Positions 21,422 to 31,386 of a stretch of DNA of 64,000 nt are shown here, in pieces. The DNA lies in assembly GCA_021234155.1 (NCBI GenBank), contig JAJEKV010000236.1:498001-562000 (forward strand), in the 5' to 3' direction. The DNA comes from Isoetes taiwanensis. Its lineage: Eukaryota; Streptophyta; Lycopodiopsida; Isoetales; Isoetaceae. The position numbers and the translations under genes were made by a program. The notes under the pieces were generated by a model. That model was not told where the DNA came from and searched no databases. It saw only the letters and a program-made list of their open reading frames with translations. Position 1 is the first letter of the stretch. The number at the start of each line of letters is the position of its first letter.

Positions 21422-22969
21422 CTAATCAAAGGCACCATTCTCATCAAAAGTACTCATATTCACAAATAATTCCAATATTTCACTCCTCTCTTTCAAAACT
21501 TCCTTCAAATAAGAACTCAGAAGGTTTGGTGGGAGAGATAAGAGTTCTAACAAAGTAGAACACCCTAGGGCATACTTATTCCGGATACATTCATAGGCAG
21601 GGCACTCTAAAAATGTATGGGATTCAGTTTCAACCTTTGGATCAAGGCAGCTTGGGCAATAGTGCCCATATCGAGGTACATCATACCACCTACTAGTCTC
21701 AACATGAAGATGGTGTGAAGCCGTTCTTAGTTGAGAAATCACCATCCGGTTATTCCTGCTAATATCTGCCAATAGGTAAGACTGTTCCTTGTATGTGTCC
21801 ATCGGATTGACTTCAGTCTTATAAAAATGTTTTTTGACTTCCGTTTCATCAATGGTCCACATCTTCTCCAAGACCTTAGGCATAACATACTCTCTAATAT
21901 CTTTCAGTTTATCGGAAGTTGGCCAAAAAGACCCTCCCATTCCCCAGCGCGCCGCCCACTTGCATACTGAGTTATACCAGCCTTTGGATTCCGAATGCAT
22001 CATAGCTTGGCATGGCAACCTGTCATTAGGAAGTGTTTTTAGTCTGTTCACATAAGCAATTGTTCGACAAAGGGCTTCAACCTCGAGAGGAAGCATTCCA
22101 GCCTCTGCAAGCATTACATGGTATGGTGTCTGGATCTTGGCAGTAAGCTCCGTCATTAAAAAGCGTTTCTGAACCTTTTCAATTTTTTCCCAGCTTTTTT
22201 TCGCCAGCCCAGGTGCCCAAACCTGGCATCCATAAAGCACAACTGTCTTAACTTGAATGCTATATAGTAACCTTCTGAGCTCCCAATGCCAAAGATTGTT
22301 AACCCAGCACATATGTATCATGCTATAAAGAGCTCTAAGCCCCCCTGATGCACGCTTTTCAGCAGCCATATTCCAATTATAATTATCAGATATTTCAATC
22401 CCTAAATACTTATAATTAGATACCTGCTCAAGTGGTGTCTGCCCGACAGAGAAGACTTCTGCTCTTCGTGTACCCAGGATCATGATTTTGGATTTACTAG
22501 CATTAATTGTCATCCCCTTATGCTCGCAAAAATTCTGCAACACATTTAAGTGATGCTGGAGTCCAGCTGCTGTCTTTGATATAAGCACGATGTCATCTGC
22601 GAAAAGCAATATCTGAATGATGTATTTGCCAAGTCTAGCGCCCATGCCGCCCATCCTCTCCAGCCATCCTTCTAATTCGTCAATATATAAACCAAAAAGA
22701 GTGGGAGAACAGGGGCATCCCTGTTTCACACCTATTGTACTGGCAATGTGCATATCATGTTTGAATGGAAAAGAGAGGTCTATCAGGACACTTTCATAGA
22801 GGCAGGCCACCGCTTGTCTAAGCTCCAAAGGCACATCAAGCATCTCCAAACGAGTAGCAAGGTCTCCTCTGTCTACTCTGTCAAAAGCTTTGGCTAAATC
22901 TATAAATGCAAGGAATCTTTTATTTCTCACCCCTTTTGCTCCTTCACTGATTACACGCAATGCAACCAA
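21422..22969 (-). pseudogene. LINE family 1 ORF2: reverse transcriptase palm, thumb and C-terminal knuckle
   Basis: This 515-codon frame carries the reverse transcriptase core. Motifs are AFIDLAKAFDRVDR, GVKQGCPCSPTLFGLYIDEL, FADDIVLIS (a YADD-box variant with the two catalytic Asp) and YKYLGIEIS. After a thumb/connection region come QLRTASHHLHVETSRW and the knuckle CPSC...HTFLEC. It would prime cDNA synthesis on nicked chromosomal DNA. The frame is intact but is cut from its N-terminal fingers (22951-23454) by a 1-bp deletion near 22971; without it, HSTID would run into LVALRVISEG. Confidence 0.9.
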
Positions 22970-23454
22970 ATGTCTATAGTTGAGTGATCAGATCTAAACC
23001 CAGCTTGCCCATATGCCCTTATTTCATTTTCGTCCGCCCATTCTGCAATTGCTTTCTCAATCATAGATGCAAACACCTTTGCAAACACATTACTGATAAG
23101 GATGGTGCGGTAGTTCTTTACGTTATCTTTGTCTCCTGCTTTATGCACTGGTACTACTCTACTTAGTCTCCAATCTGTCCGAAAACAACCAGTCAACAGT
23201 GTAGAATTGCAAAATTCTACAAGTTTTTCACACAATGCATTGCCTCCCCATTTAAGCAACTCAATGCTAAGCCCGTTTGTATCCGTTGCTTTATTATTCT
23301 CCATCCTTTTCAAAGCATCCTTGACGTCTGAGAGGTGAAAGATAGGAACACTGCATTTACCCATATGTGTCATAGGCTTGCAACCTGCAATTGTATAGAG
23401 CTCGCTTACCCATTGCACCAAGTCTGTTTGGGTAAAATCCCCAATAAACAAGAT
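22951..23454 (-). pseudogene. LINE family 1 ORF2: reverse transcriptase fingers
   Basis: It contains the finger motifs NKATDTNGLSIELLKWGG, WRLSRVVPVHKAGDKDNVKN (RxxVPxxK-type), YRTILISNVFAKVF and GQAGFRSDHSTID, which are standard RT0-RT2 blocks of LINE reverse transcriptases. At its 5' end the frame meets the TGCAA target duplication of the inserted element. Across that insertion NKVA (28201-28212) and ILFIGDFTQ (from 23456) join in frame. Confidence 0.88.
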
Positions 23455-23459
23455 TGCAA
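23455..23459. repeat. 5-bp target duplication TGCAA, left (pair at 28196-28200)
   Basis: TGCAA flanks both ends of the inserted element. Removing the insert plus one copy restores an uninterrupted LINE reading frame, which validates the duplication independently of the terminal repeats. Confidence 0.85.
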
Positions 23460-23947
23460 ATTAAACGGGAGTGTTGCAGCACTCCCGTTTCAAAGATTCC
23501 CTTTAAAAAAACACCATGCTCTTAAAATTGGCCTTTTTTAGACAAACTTGAGAATTTAAAAAAGGTTCAGTTTTTCTTCCCCCTCATTTTGGCTCCTCAT
23601 TAAGTGACAAGTTTGTTTTTTGCAAGGAAACACCCTTGAAAATGGCAAAATATAGACATGTATACATAATCTCTGAAAGTGAGATATCAAAAACATCAAA
23701 ATAGAGAAGAAAAAATAATAATTATTTCTTAAAAAAATTTCAGTACATCAATTTGGCATCCCCAAAATTTGGTGCGTATTGAACATGCTTGTCCGACGCT
23801 GCAACTGGGTATCTATCTCAAGTATCCATGTTTAGTTATTCTATCAAACATGTTTGATGTTCTATTGGCTGAATAAAAAAACAAGAAAATAATCAAGTAA
23901 TTAAATGAAAATTAGGACACATAAAACAAAAAATGTAAAGACAAAAG

Positions 23948-24180
23948 TATTCTGGAATACACTTTTGCTTTTCTAAAAAACAAACATGTATTCCAGAATA
24001 CACTTTGAATTTTCAGAGAAAGCAAAAGTGTATTCCGGAATACACTTTTGCTTTCTTGAGAAAACAAATGTGTATTCTGGAATACACCTTTGCTTTCTAA
24101 GAAATCAAACAAGTATTCTGGAACAATGTATATTCCAGAACGTGCATCCTAAGAAATCAAACGTGTATTCCAGAACGTGC
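23948..24180. repeat. Left subterminal array of GTATTCC(G/A)GAATAC palindromes
   Basis: About eight palindromic or half-palindromic sites occur at roughly 25-45 bp spacing, interleaved with a TTTTGCTTTCT/AGAAAGCAAAAG linker. Palindromic arrays just inside the ends are where transposase accessory proteins bind in Spm/CACTA-type elements; a similar role here is inference. Confidence 0.75.
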
Positions 24181-24189
24181 ATAGTTGTG

Positions 24190-24415
24190 TTTTTTCACAT
24201 TCCATTTGCTGCTTCTTTGTAAAAATGGAAGGCAAATCCATGCCATAGCTTCAGTGCCAAAGCCAGCATCGCTAGCATACTCAAAGAGAGTCTTGCCTTC
24301 AAAGTCAGATATATTTGCTAACAAATCCTCTGAAAACTCTTTAGTAGTGCACAACATACTCACAATCCATAAACAGTCGGATAACAACTCCACCATAATT
24401 CCATAGTTGTGCAAA
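24190..24415 (-). pseudogene. Captured exon-like fragment, unrecognised
   Basis: The minus strand is open and reads like real protein (MVELLSDCLWIVSMLCTTKE, then SDFEGKTLFEYASDAGFG). A second stretch in similar style lies at about 25320-25445 (DMLQRMLEYAAANIGEIANG). Together they suggest pieces of one host gene caught by the element. I considered plant BTB-type proteins, but the match was not good enough to name one. Confidence 0.35.
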
Positions 24416-24569
24416 TCAATTATCTAACTCAAATCATATAATGCATATTCCGATGCAACCAGCAAAAACTCATGGGAATCTTTTAAGGAAAACTTCAAAG
24501 CTAGTTGGAACAATGCAACTGGCGCTTTAGTTCAAAGCAGAAAGAAGAGGATATCAGAGGCTTAAAAAT

Positions 24570-24815
24570 GTAATGGGCTTTACTGTAACCCGTGGAATTG
24601 TACTAGTTGTTTGCATCTCGAACAATAGTTCTGAAGCATCGAATATCACAGGATTTAGACATGCATTGAAGCAGGACTATAACCCTGGATCCATTTTGAG
24701 CTCCATTAATGACGAGAATTTTTCGAGTTGGCAGGATGATCATATCCCCCATGTTTCTTCTCAGAGGCATCAAAAGCATCTGCCAAGAGGGACTGTCAGT
24801 CGTAACACTCATTAG
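24570..24815 (-). pseudogene. Fragment of a glyoxal oxidase / aldehyde oxidase (GLOX) gene
   Basis: The translation contains SVTTDSPSWQM, MPLRRNMGDMIILP and KILVINGAQNGS, matching the GLOX block with ...MPxxRxMGDMxxLPxGxVLIINGAQxG. In another frame NPVIFDASELLFEM and TSTIPRVTVKP follow, matching the NPVxxP...STIPRMYHS block. GLOX enzymes are copper-radical oxidases of the galactose oxidase fold acting in the cell wall or apoplast. Only this internal piece is present, with at least one frameshift near 24685, so it encodes no enzyme. It was probably captured by the surrounding transposon. Confidence 0.7.
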
Positions 24816-25319
24816 CCCACGCGTCTAAGATGCCAGAGAAAATGCTTACTTACAGTACTTATAACATGTAGCAAATAGAAGGTAAGTTAATTAGCAAAGC
24901 ATTGACGGCTATAATTATAGTATCTAATGGAATAGTATATGCAAAGGCAGTTGTTTCGTGTGAACATTTAGAGGAGCTGGGATCTATTATGTACTGTTTG
25001 AGATTTCAGCAAGCCTGCAACATATTAGATATAGTAACATGTTAGATAAAGTGTAAAGAATATAAGATTTTGATGGTAGACCCTTGCGCCCATGGTAAAA
25101 TCTAGGGCTTTTTTGTTGTCTACTTAAATAACATTGGCCAAAATATACTACAATATCGTGATCAAAGTTCAGCAGAAAACATGCTTGATTGCTTGACATG
25201 AGAAAAGTCACGTATTTGGCATGTGATTTGTGTAGCTGTACAATACCATCTTTTGAACTGAAAATGTTCCACATTTATCCTGCGCTAATACTAGGCCTTT
25301 ATACTAGGCCTTTATTCTC

Positions 25320-25640
25320 GCAAAAGGAATGGACTAGGGCAGTAAAAATGGGCTCGCCATTGGCAATTTCTCCTATGTTAGCGGCTGCATATTCAAGCAT
25401 TCTTTGCAACATATCATTTCCAGATCCTACAGAAAGAAGATAAAATCAGGAGCTAAGGAAGTATGGTTACTATGCATGGTTGAGATCAGTGGAAGCATCA
25501 CGTCTGGAAGCATCTTTAAGTATCAGCCAAGTGCACTTTCCTTGCCCAGTGTGCTTATGATATCTGCACGAGTACTCCAAAACTTGTCTAATTGTTGCCA
25601 CATATTGATTCTTCCAATTTGGAGCCTATTAACTTAGCTG
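25320..25640 (-). pseudogene. Captured exon-like fragments, unrecognised
   Basis: On the minus strand, QQLDKFWSTRADIISTLGKE (about 25540-25600) and DMLQRMLEYAAANIGEIANG (about 25355-25420) are protein-like and lie on the same strand as the GLOX piece and the 24.2-kb piece. Spacing and strand fit exons of one host gene. No family is recognised. Confidence 0.3.
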
Positions 25641-27325
25641 GTTGAGTTCTAAATCTAATATGAAGCTAAATCTTAAAGCCAAGTCCTATCTCGGTTAGAA
25701 TTCCTGGAGCTCCTGAGCCATAATTGACACCCTTGAAATGGGCCTCCTTTTTGTACATGGTGCAAGGAATGGGAATGGAGGTGCAAAACGAACACCAAAC
25801 ATTTGACTTGCAACAAACAAATGCCATCATCAGGGTTGGAATAAACTGCCACGAATTATATCAGGTTTGGTCCTTCTGTTGCTGAATCTTCCAGGGAAAT
25901 CTATGCATGCTTCTCTTAAGCGTACAAGCAGTAGCCCAAAGGTTCCAGGGAAATCTATTTATGCTTCTCTTAAGCGTACAAGCAGTAGCATGTTTAGTTC
26001 TGTCTAATATCAAAATTAAATAATGTGTGCATTTCTACAAGAGAGTGCACTGTTAGGATTTAGTAAGTGCAATCGGATATCTGAACAAGCTGAAGCTCAT
26101 TGACATGAAATTCCCGACTAACATCTTTGCTTATTCTGTCATAGCTAGCTTCAATCGATGCTGCGAAAGTCTTGAAACCTAAAACTTAAACAGTAAGAAA
26201 TCTTACAGAAAGCAATAACAGCTTCTAAGAGACCAGAAAACTTCCAAGAGATCTAAAAGCTTATGAGACCAAATTGCATCATGGCAATGAAAAACAAGTG
26301 ATGCCGCATTGAAGATTGCCCAACAAGGCCTTTAAATCTTGAGCATCTAAAAGGAATTCCAGTCTTGGCATACACAGCATATTCTTAAGGGTGTTTCGGG
26401 CAACCAAAAAAAGGATATGGTATGGCAATGTAGGGAAATTTTATCGAAATATTGAGGCAGTTTGCAAAGATATTGAGGCATTCAGAAATTTCCTAAATAT
26501 AATGATTTGAACTTGCTACCTTAAAGCACTAAAAGAATGATTATGTTCCACTATGTGCATGATACAAATGAGTTTCTTTACTTACAATTGCAACAACGTG
26601 CATAGTTGAGAAGCCTGGGAAACATGTTGGGTACTTCACTAATGTCTGGTTGGCCACTTGGGATGAGGCGGCAAAGGCCTTTAAGACACGGAGAAAGCAT
26701 AGTGTTGTGGACTTGTATCGCGATAGAATCATTCCGATTGTAACTAGAGTTACTCCTTGGAGGATATGAGCTTGGATACATGGCCAAGTGAGACTCATAA
26801 CCGCCTAGATTGTTTCCCCGCAAAAATGAAAAAATCGGGAGTGTAGGAACTGCCCAGATTGCAAAATGGCATTTTTACATACCGAATACAATGGTGCGAG
26901 ATGCCCGATGCCCAAAATCAATGCTCTCAATTAAGTTACCGGATGGATACCCGTAATTAACTAAACCAAAGCCAAATCTTGGGGATAAGCATCCGGGAGA
27001 AGACATGAGAAGATCTCATATATGGTGTGCATGCAATTGGTAAAACCGATGCATAATTGTCTAAGCCTGCCGCCTGTGGAAAGCATTACGTAAATCGACT
27101 TCTTGCAACCGTCCCAAGAGCCGCAGCAGGAGAATCACCCAATGAGCGGACCTATTCGGGTCCAACCCTAGATGGACACGCTTTCGACCCTAGCCGATGT
27201 AGCCAACGATGGGTTCACATGTCGCCAAAACCAATGCAAAACCCATCGCAAGACAGAAATCGTAGGCGCTAAGTCCCAAGAGAAAGATCGCCAAGCAAAA
27301 CGAAAACTCGAGGTCTTTCTGAAAA

Positions 27326-27620
27326 CCAAAACGTATTCCGGAATACAAAGTGTATTCCAGAATAAGTTTTCCACTATCATTTGGAACCAAGATCCAGTAT
27401 CCCTGGTCCAAAAAAAAAAGAAAAGGAATCCTTTTATCATTTAAAGCCATAATCCTGTATCCCCACAAAACAAGCAAAAAAATCGCAAGGTATTGAAAAT
27501 GCCAAGAACCTTTGACTCTTCAAGAACCGGATATGTATTCCAGAATACAAAAATAGTTTCATATTTTTTTTCCTTTCACTATTCCGGAATAGCAAGTGTA
27601 TTCCAGAATACAAAAATGAT
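27326..27620. repeat. Right subterminal array of GTATTCC(G/A)GAATAC palindromes
   Basis: Four to five sites (about 27336, 27350, 27535, 27582, 27598) match the left array in core sequence, with AAAATAG/AAAATGA spacers. A matching array at each end is strong evidence that 23460-28195 is one element. Confidence 0.75.
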
Positions 27621-28200
27621 TTCACGTATTCGAACACAATATCCCTTTTTCGCTACTATGTTCTGCTCTTCAAACAAGAGAAATTTGCTAATTTCCAAGA
27701 CGCATGGAAAACTGGATTTTGGCCCTTTTGGATCAAAGAGCTCTCATCACTTCTGTGATTCTCTTATCACTTCTCATATTTTTGGCCCTTCTGTGATTCT
27801 CTCATCACTTCTCATACTTTTGCACAAAATTGAGTATTTTAAAAATACTGTAAATTTTGATTTGAATATCAAGATTTTATCTTCAAATTTTTAATATACC
27901 ACAATTTCAATTACTACTTCATTTTTATTTTAGGTTAAAAGTTATGTTCTCTTAAAATAGGAGTTCTTTCAAAAAACATACTTGGGAAAAATTCTAATTG
28001 ATTGGAAAAATGTCACTTTGACATAGTCAGTTCTCTATTCGCAGAAAAATATGGGCTATTTTGGGGGGATCAAAATACAGTTTTATGTCTTCTTTTTCTT
28101 TTTAACCTCAATTTAGCCCTTTTTTTGAAAAAAAAAGGGAATCTTTGAGGAATATTCCTTTTGCTCTCGTTTAGATGATTTGCTCCCGTTTATTATGCAA

Positions 28201-28465
28201 CCTTGTTAATACCTGTTTGGGGCTTTAACTTTTTCCAGAACATTTTTGGATCCGTCTCAATCTGCTCTATTACTTTTTTATGGTGTTCCCTGAGCCACTT
28301 CCTTTTCTTTCTTTTGATCAAGTTCTTATAAGCTCTCCTTGATGCAGCTTTATCAGTAGCACTACGAAAAGCATGCTTAGCTGCTATACATTCTGCATCA
28401 TACCACTTCTTTGATTTATAGTTCCTGTTTGAAATTGCATGGAGCCAAATGTGTCTTTCGAGCAT
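28201..28465 (-). pseudogene. LINE family 1 ORF2: linker between endonuclease and reverse transcriptase
   Basis: The frame carries NYKSKKWYDAECIAAKHAF followed by a basic helix-rich stretch (YKNLIKRKKRKWLREHHKKV) and MFWKKLKPQTGINKVA. The WYDAEC...FW.. pattern is standard for the region before the LINE reverse transcriptase. It is one frame away from the upstream piece (ELLKKLILNAR, 28480-28520), marking a frameshift. It stops only because the inserted DNA element supplies a TAA. Confidence 0.85.
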
Positions 28466-28649
28466 TAAGAATTAGTTTCTTCAAGAGTTCAATTTTATCA
28501 TCAAGGTTATCTGGCCACTCAGCTTTCTCAATAGCAGCAGTCAAGCTTTTTTCATAATCCTCTGCAAGCTTATATGACAAGCGGAGTTTAAAAGAAGTTT
28601 TACCTCTTATGCAAGCACGTGGAGTTGGCAGCTTCAGCTGGAGCGCGAG

Positions 28650-29441
28650 CTACGCATGGTCTGAGTCCACATGCTGATCACAGACTTGGAATTTAGTCAC
28701 CAAATGCATATTGTCTGGGCTGCCAAGTAGAAAGTCTACAACACTCATACCATTCGGTTGAAAGCATGTGAAACTGCTGGAAGATGGAAATGGTTTTGTG
28801 CCATTGTATATGATCATATCAAATGCTTCACATAAGTTTAGTATATGCTCACCCATGCGGTTAAAACCGTGCACATCTCGGGATATCCGTCCATAAGCAA
28901 TATCTGTACGCTCCTGCAGCCATAGAGGATTATCCTCTCCTGCAAGAATAACAGCTTGTTTGTCTCCCAATCTCCCATTCATGTCACCTATAATATACAC
29001 TGGGCCTTTGGTCCGAAAGTAACAAATGTCAGCTGATAATGCATAGAATGAGTCTTGGGGATTTAGATCTGGGTTATCATAAATGCGTGTTGGATAAGGT
29101 TCAAGAGGTGCATAGTACACTAATGCAATATATATGCGGTCATGCAGGCAGATCCATAAGAATTGCTTATGCTCACATTTTTTAACAACCTTAATTACCT
29201 TGCAGATTTCATGTTTGGCAAAGCAGGCAATACCTCCCCATCCTCTTCTGCTACCATTTTGATCATTCCATAGTGATTCCAATAAGGTAAAGCCAGGGAT
29301 GTCAGTAAGTCTGCTGGTTTCATGCTCCCAAGTCTCTGTTAATAGAAGAATTTCATATTCACGAAAACAATTCATGTTACTCAATACCTTCGTTTCAGAG
29401 AAACCATGTATGTTCCAAACCAACAAGTTGAGGGTCTTCAA
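28650..29441 (-). pseudogene. LINE family 1 ORF2: APE-type endonuclease
   Basis: This is a complete exonuclease-endonuclease-phosphatase domain that would nick target DNA. Visible motifs, in order, are LLVWNIHGF (metal-binding Asn), LLLTETWE (catalytic Glu), YYAPLEP, IGDMNGRLGD (GDxN), SVVDFLLGS and DSDHA (SDH). It ends at a UAG (28650-28652) just after SDHA; beyond it LALQLKLPTPRACI continues in frame, so the stop is either a lesion or a CAG-to-TAG change. No ATG precedes the first catalytic motif; the frame opens directly after ORF1's UAG. Confidence 0.9.
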
Positions 29442-29444
29442 TTC

Positions 29445-30173
29445 CTATTGATTGTTACGCACAATCACTCTGTTTCCAATGAGGTATGCATTTTTGCCTT
29501 CTTCCTTTAATTTACGTAATTCTTGAAGTGCAATTTTCCTTTCTCTCTGATGCTGGATTGTCAAGTCATCATTTAACCAGATTTGGTGCCCTTTCAAATG
29601 ATTACGATGCTTCATTACTCTGTTTCTTGCTTCTATACTATGGAATTTTAAAAGGATCAACCTGTGTTTCCCATCCATTTTCTTACCAATCCTTCTGCAA
29701 TACTTTACTTCAGGCGATGCCAAATGCATAATATCATTAAAGAAGCTCTCAACAATCGTCGGTGTGTCTTCTTCTTCCTTCTCTGTAAGTCCAGCAATTA
29801 GTATGTTCTTGGCTCTGTCAGCACGGTCTTCCTGTTCTTTCAGCCTCTCTTGTCCCTGGTTGAATAAGGAGGATACTTGTGCCTCAATCTTTGAAGATAT
29901 CTGTGCGACAATCTCCTCGGGTTGGGTCAAGTTATCCTCTGAATTTGCTGAATCTGAGTCTTCTTCCAGGTCTGTAACCATGTCTTTAAGTTCTCCTTGC
30001 CCTTTTGACAAGTCCGAGACCCCATTTTGGAGAACCCCAATTGCTTCTTTCAGCGCTTTGATTTCCGTCCTTGCTTGCTTCAGATCTTCGGCGAGCTGTC
30101 TGACAAGAGTTAGCAGTTCGGATTCATCATCCGACTCCTCTCCCAATTTGCCTTTCTTCTTTCGGTTTACCAT
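29445..30173 (-). CDS. LINE family 1 ORF1 (coiled coil, RRM-like, C-terminal domain)
   Basis: This intact frame of 242 codons has its ATG at 30171-30173 (MVNRKKKGKLGEE). That start is chosen because family 2 ORF1 begins similarly (MTRGKKTG). A heptad-rich coiled coil follows (LLTLVRQLAEDLKQARTEIK), then a long acidic stretch, an RRM-like block (RAKNILIAGLTEKEEED ... RLILLKFHSIEARNRVMKHR) and a C-terminal block with WLNDDLTIQHQRERKIALQE. This is the layout of nucleic-acid-chaperone ORF1 proteins that coat LINE RNA. It differs from the RRM plus CCHC knuckle ORF1 usual in plant L1s. It ends in UAG immediately before the endonuclease, in the same frame. Confidence 0.85.
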   Translation of the reverse strand: MVNRKKKGKLGEESDDESELLTLVRQLAEDLKQARTEIKALKEAIGVLQNGVSDLSKGQGELKDMVTDLEEDSDSANSEDNLTQPEEIVAQISSKIEAQVSSLFNQGQERLKEQEDRADRAKNILIAGLTEKEEEDTPTIVESFFNDIMHLASPEVKYCRRIGKKMDGKHRLILLKFHSIEARNRVMKHRNHLKGHQIWLNDDLTIQHQRERKIALQELRKLKEEGKNAYLIGNRVIVRNNQ

Positions 30174-30299
30174 CACGAATTTCGTAGGCGCCAAGTTTAG
30201 CGACTCCTCTCCCAAAAAAATATTAGAACACAGAGGTCCAATGTCCTCTGTGTCCAAGCTTTTTAAGAGGTCCAACGTTCTAAAAAGGTAGATTCTTCT

Positions 30300-31140
30300 A
30301 GGTTGTTATCTTATTGAATTTGAACTATTATTCCAAAATCCAAATTGTCATGGTGTTGATCTCATACACGTGGCAGGGACCTCCAGATTCAAATTTCTTG
30401 GTAGTGTAACACAATGCAATAGTGCTGGAGGAACCAAACCCCTAGGGCACATTGCCATGCTCTAGCGCCAGATGGTGAGGAAAACAGTTAACCTGCTCAT
30501 AGATCTTACCTTAAATTAGATGATAAAAAATCAACCTGTTAAAGATCGCTTGAAGGAACAAACAAAAAGAGGAAAGCAACTCATTCTAGAAGTACTAGTG
30601 CTCAACCAAACTTGATTGATCTCTACCTAAATAATAATAATAATAAAAAAAAACAATAAGAAGAATTGCTTGTGATGTAAAGACAAGGAAGTAAAGAACT
30701 GATAAAATTTTGTGCTCCAAAAAAACCAAAGGACATTCGTTAAACCAGACCTGCCATCTGCATGTAAAAGAGCCTTGCAAAGAAATAAAAGCAAGAAACT
30801 TGGTTTTGAAATCATTGGTGAGCTCTTTCCTTTACCAACGTCCTTTGAATTAGGCAGCGTCCAGATGGAGTTGTGCATGGAGCTGCCAAATGAGCATATC
30901 AGACCAAGATGGCAAAAAACAAAAAATGATATTGGACAGCACTAAAAAAATTCTTTTTTGGCTAATGGACAATTTTGGTCAAAACCAAAAGGCGCTTAAA
31001 AAATATTCCCGAACATTATGGATGTTCAAAGTGCCCACCAAATGGTATTTTGTTATCTACCGCCAACGAATTTTTCTCTAGTAGTCATGGCCACTAAGAA
31101 AGATTTGTGGTAAAGTTGCTGCCCAATTATTCCTTTCCAT
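30300..31140. other. No gene seen
   Basis: This is an unassigned stretch between the LINE 5' end and the SINE. An AATAATAATAATAAT run sits at about 30630-30645. Open frames here have no recognisable domain. Confidence 0.35.
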
Positions 31141-31149
31141 GAAGTTGTT

Positions 31150-31355
31150 CTCTTTTGGTCTAGTGGTAACACACTAGTTCCTTAGCAATGTGGTCTCGAG
31201 TTCGAGATCGCCCAGAATCGCACTCGGTACTGTTGGGGGTCAAATCCCAACAGACGCAATGTAAGGTGGTTGGGGGCAGGGCCCAACCAAGCAATGTAGT
31301 GTGGTGTGTGGTCATGTCCAGTTGGATGCTGCCTAGTGGCGTGACGTTAAAACTA

Positions 31356-31386
<31 letters not shown>

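Larger units (their letters stand above)
23460..28195. mobile_element. 4736-bp DNA element with compound TIRs, subterminal arrays and captured gene pieces
   Basis: The ends are ATTAAACGGGAG (left) and, read inward from the right, TAATAAACGGGAG. Just inside, CAAAGATTCCCTTT at 23491-23504 is matched exactly by its complement at 28134-28147. The left end also forms its own hairpin (AAACGGGAGTG at 23463-23473 with CACTCCCGTTT at 23480-23490). Arrays of GTATTCCRGAATAC palindromes lie near both ends (23948-24180 and 27326-27620). The interior holds pieces of host genes on the minus strand and no recognisable transposase, so it appears non-autonomous (Pack-type). The 5-bp duplication and AAACGGGAG ends fit no superfamily I can name with confidence; CACTA, hAT, Mutator and Tc1 are disfavoured. 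Confidence 0.8.
21355..30290 (-). mobile_element. LINE, family 1, nearly complete, split by a 4.7-kb DNA element
   Basis: Reading the minus strand: ORF1 (30173-29445), APE-type endonuclease (29444-28650), linker (28465-28201), interruption 28195-23460, reverse transcriptase and C-terminus (23454-21422), and a short 3' UTR ending near 21355 with GGGGGTCTAAAATGGCG, TGATAATA. That end resembles the 3' end of LINE family 2 (AAGGTTCAAAAGGGGCATGA, then ATT repeats). Only a few lesions are visible: a UAG at 28650-28652, a frameshift near 28470-28500 and a 1-bp deletion near 22971. The element is therefore comparatively young. Confidence 0.85.

Noticed and set aside
23948-24180. CRISPR array (regularly spaced repeats)
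   Set aside because: The repeats are short palindromes with similar, A/T-rich linkers and irregular spacing inside a plant transposon, with no cas genes.
23460-28195. Assignment to Spm/CACTA because of subterminal arrays
   Set aside because: The ends are not CACTA and the duplication is 5 bp, not 3.
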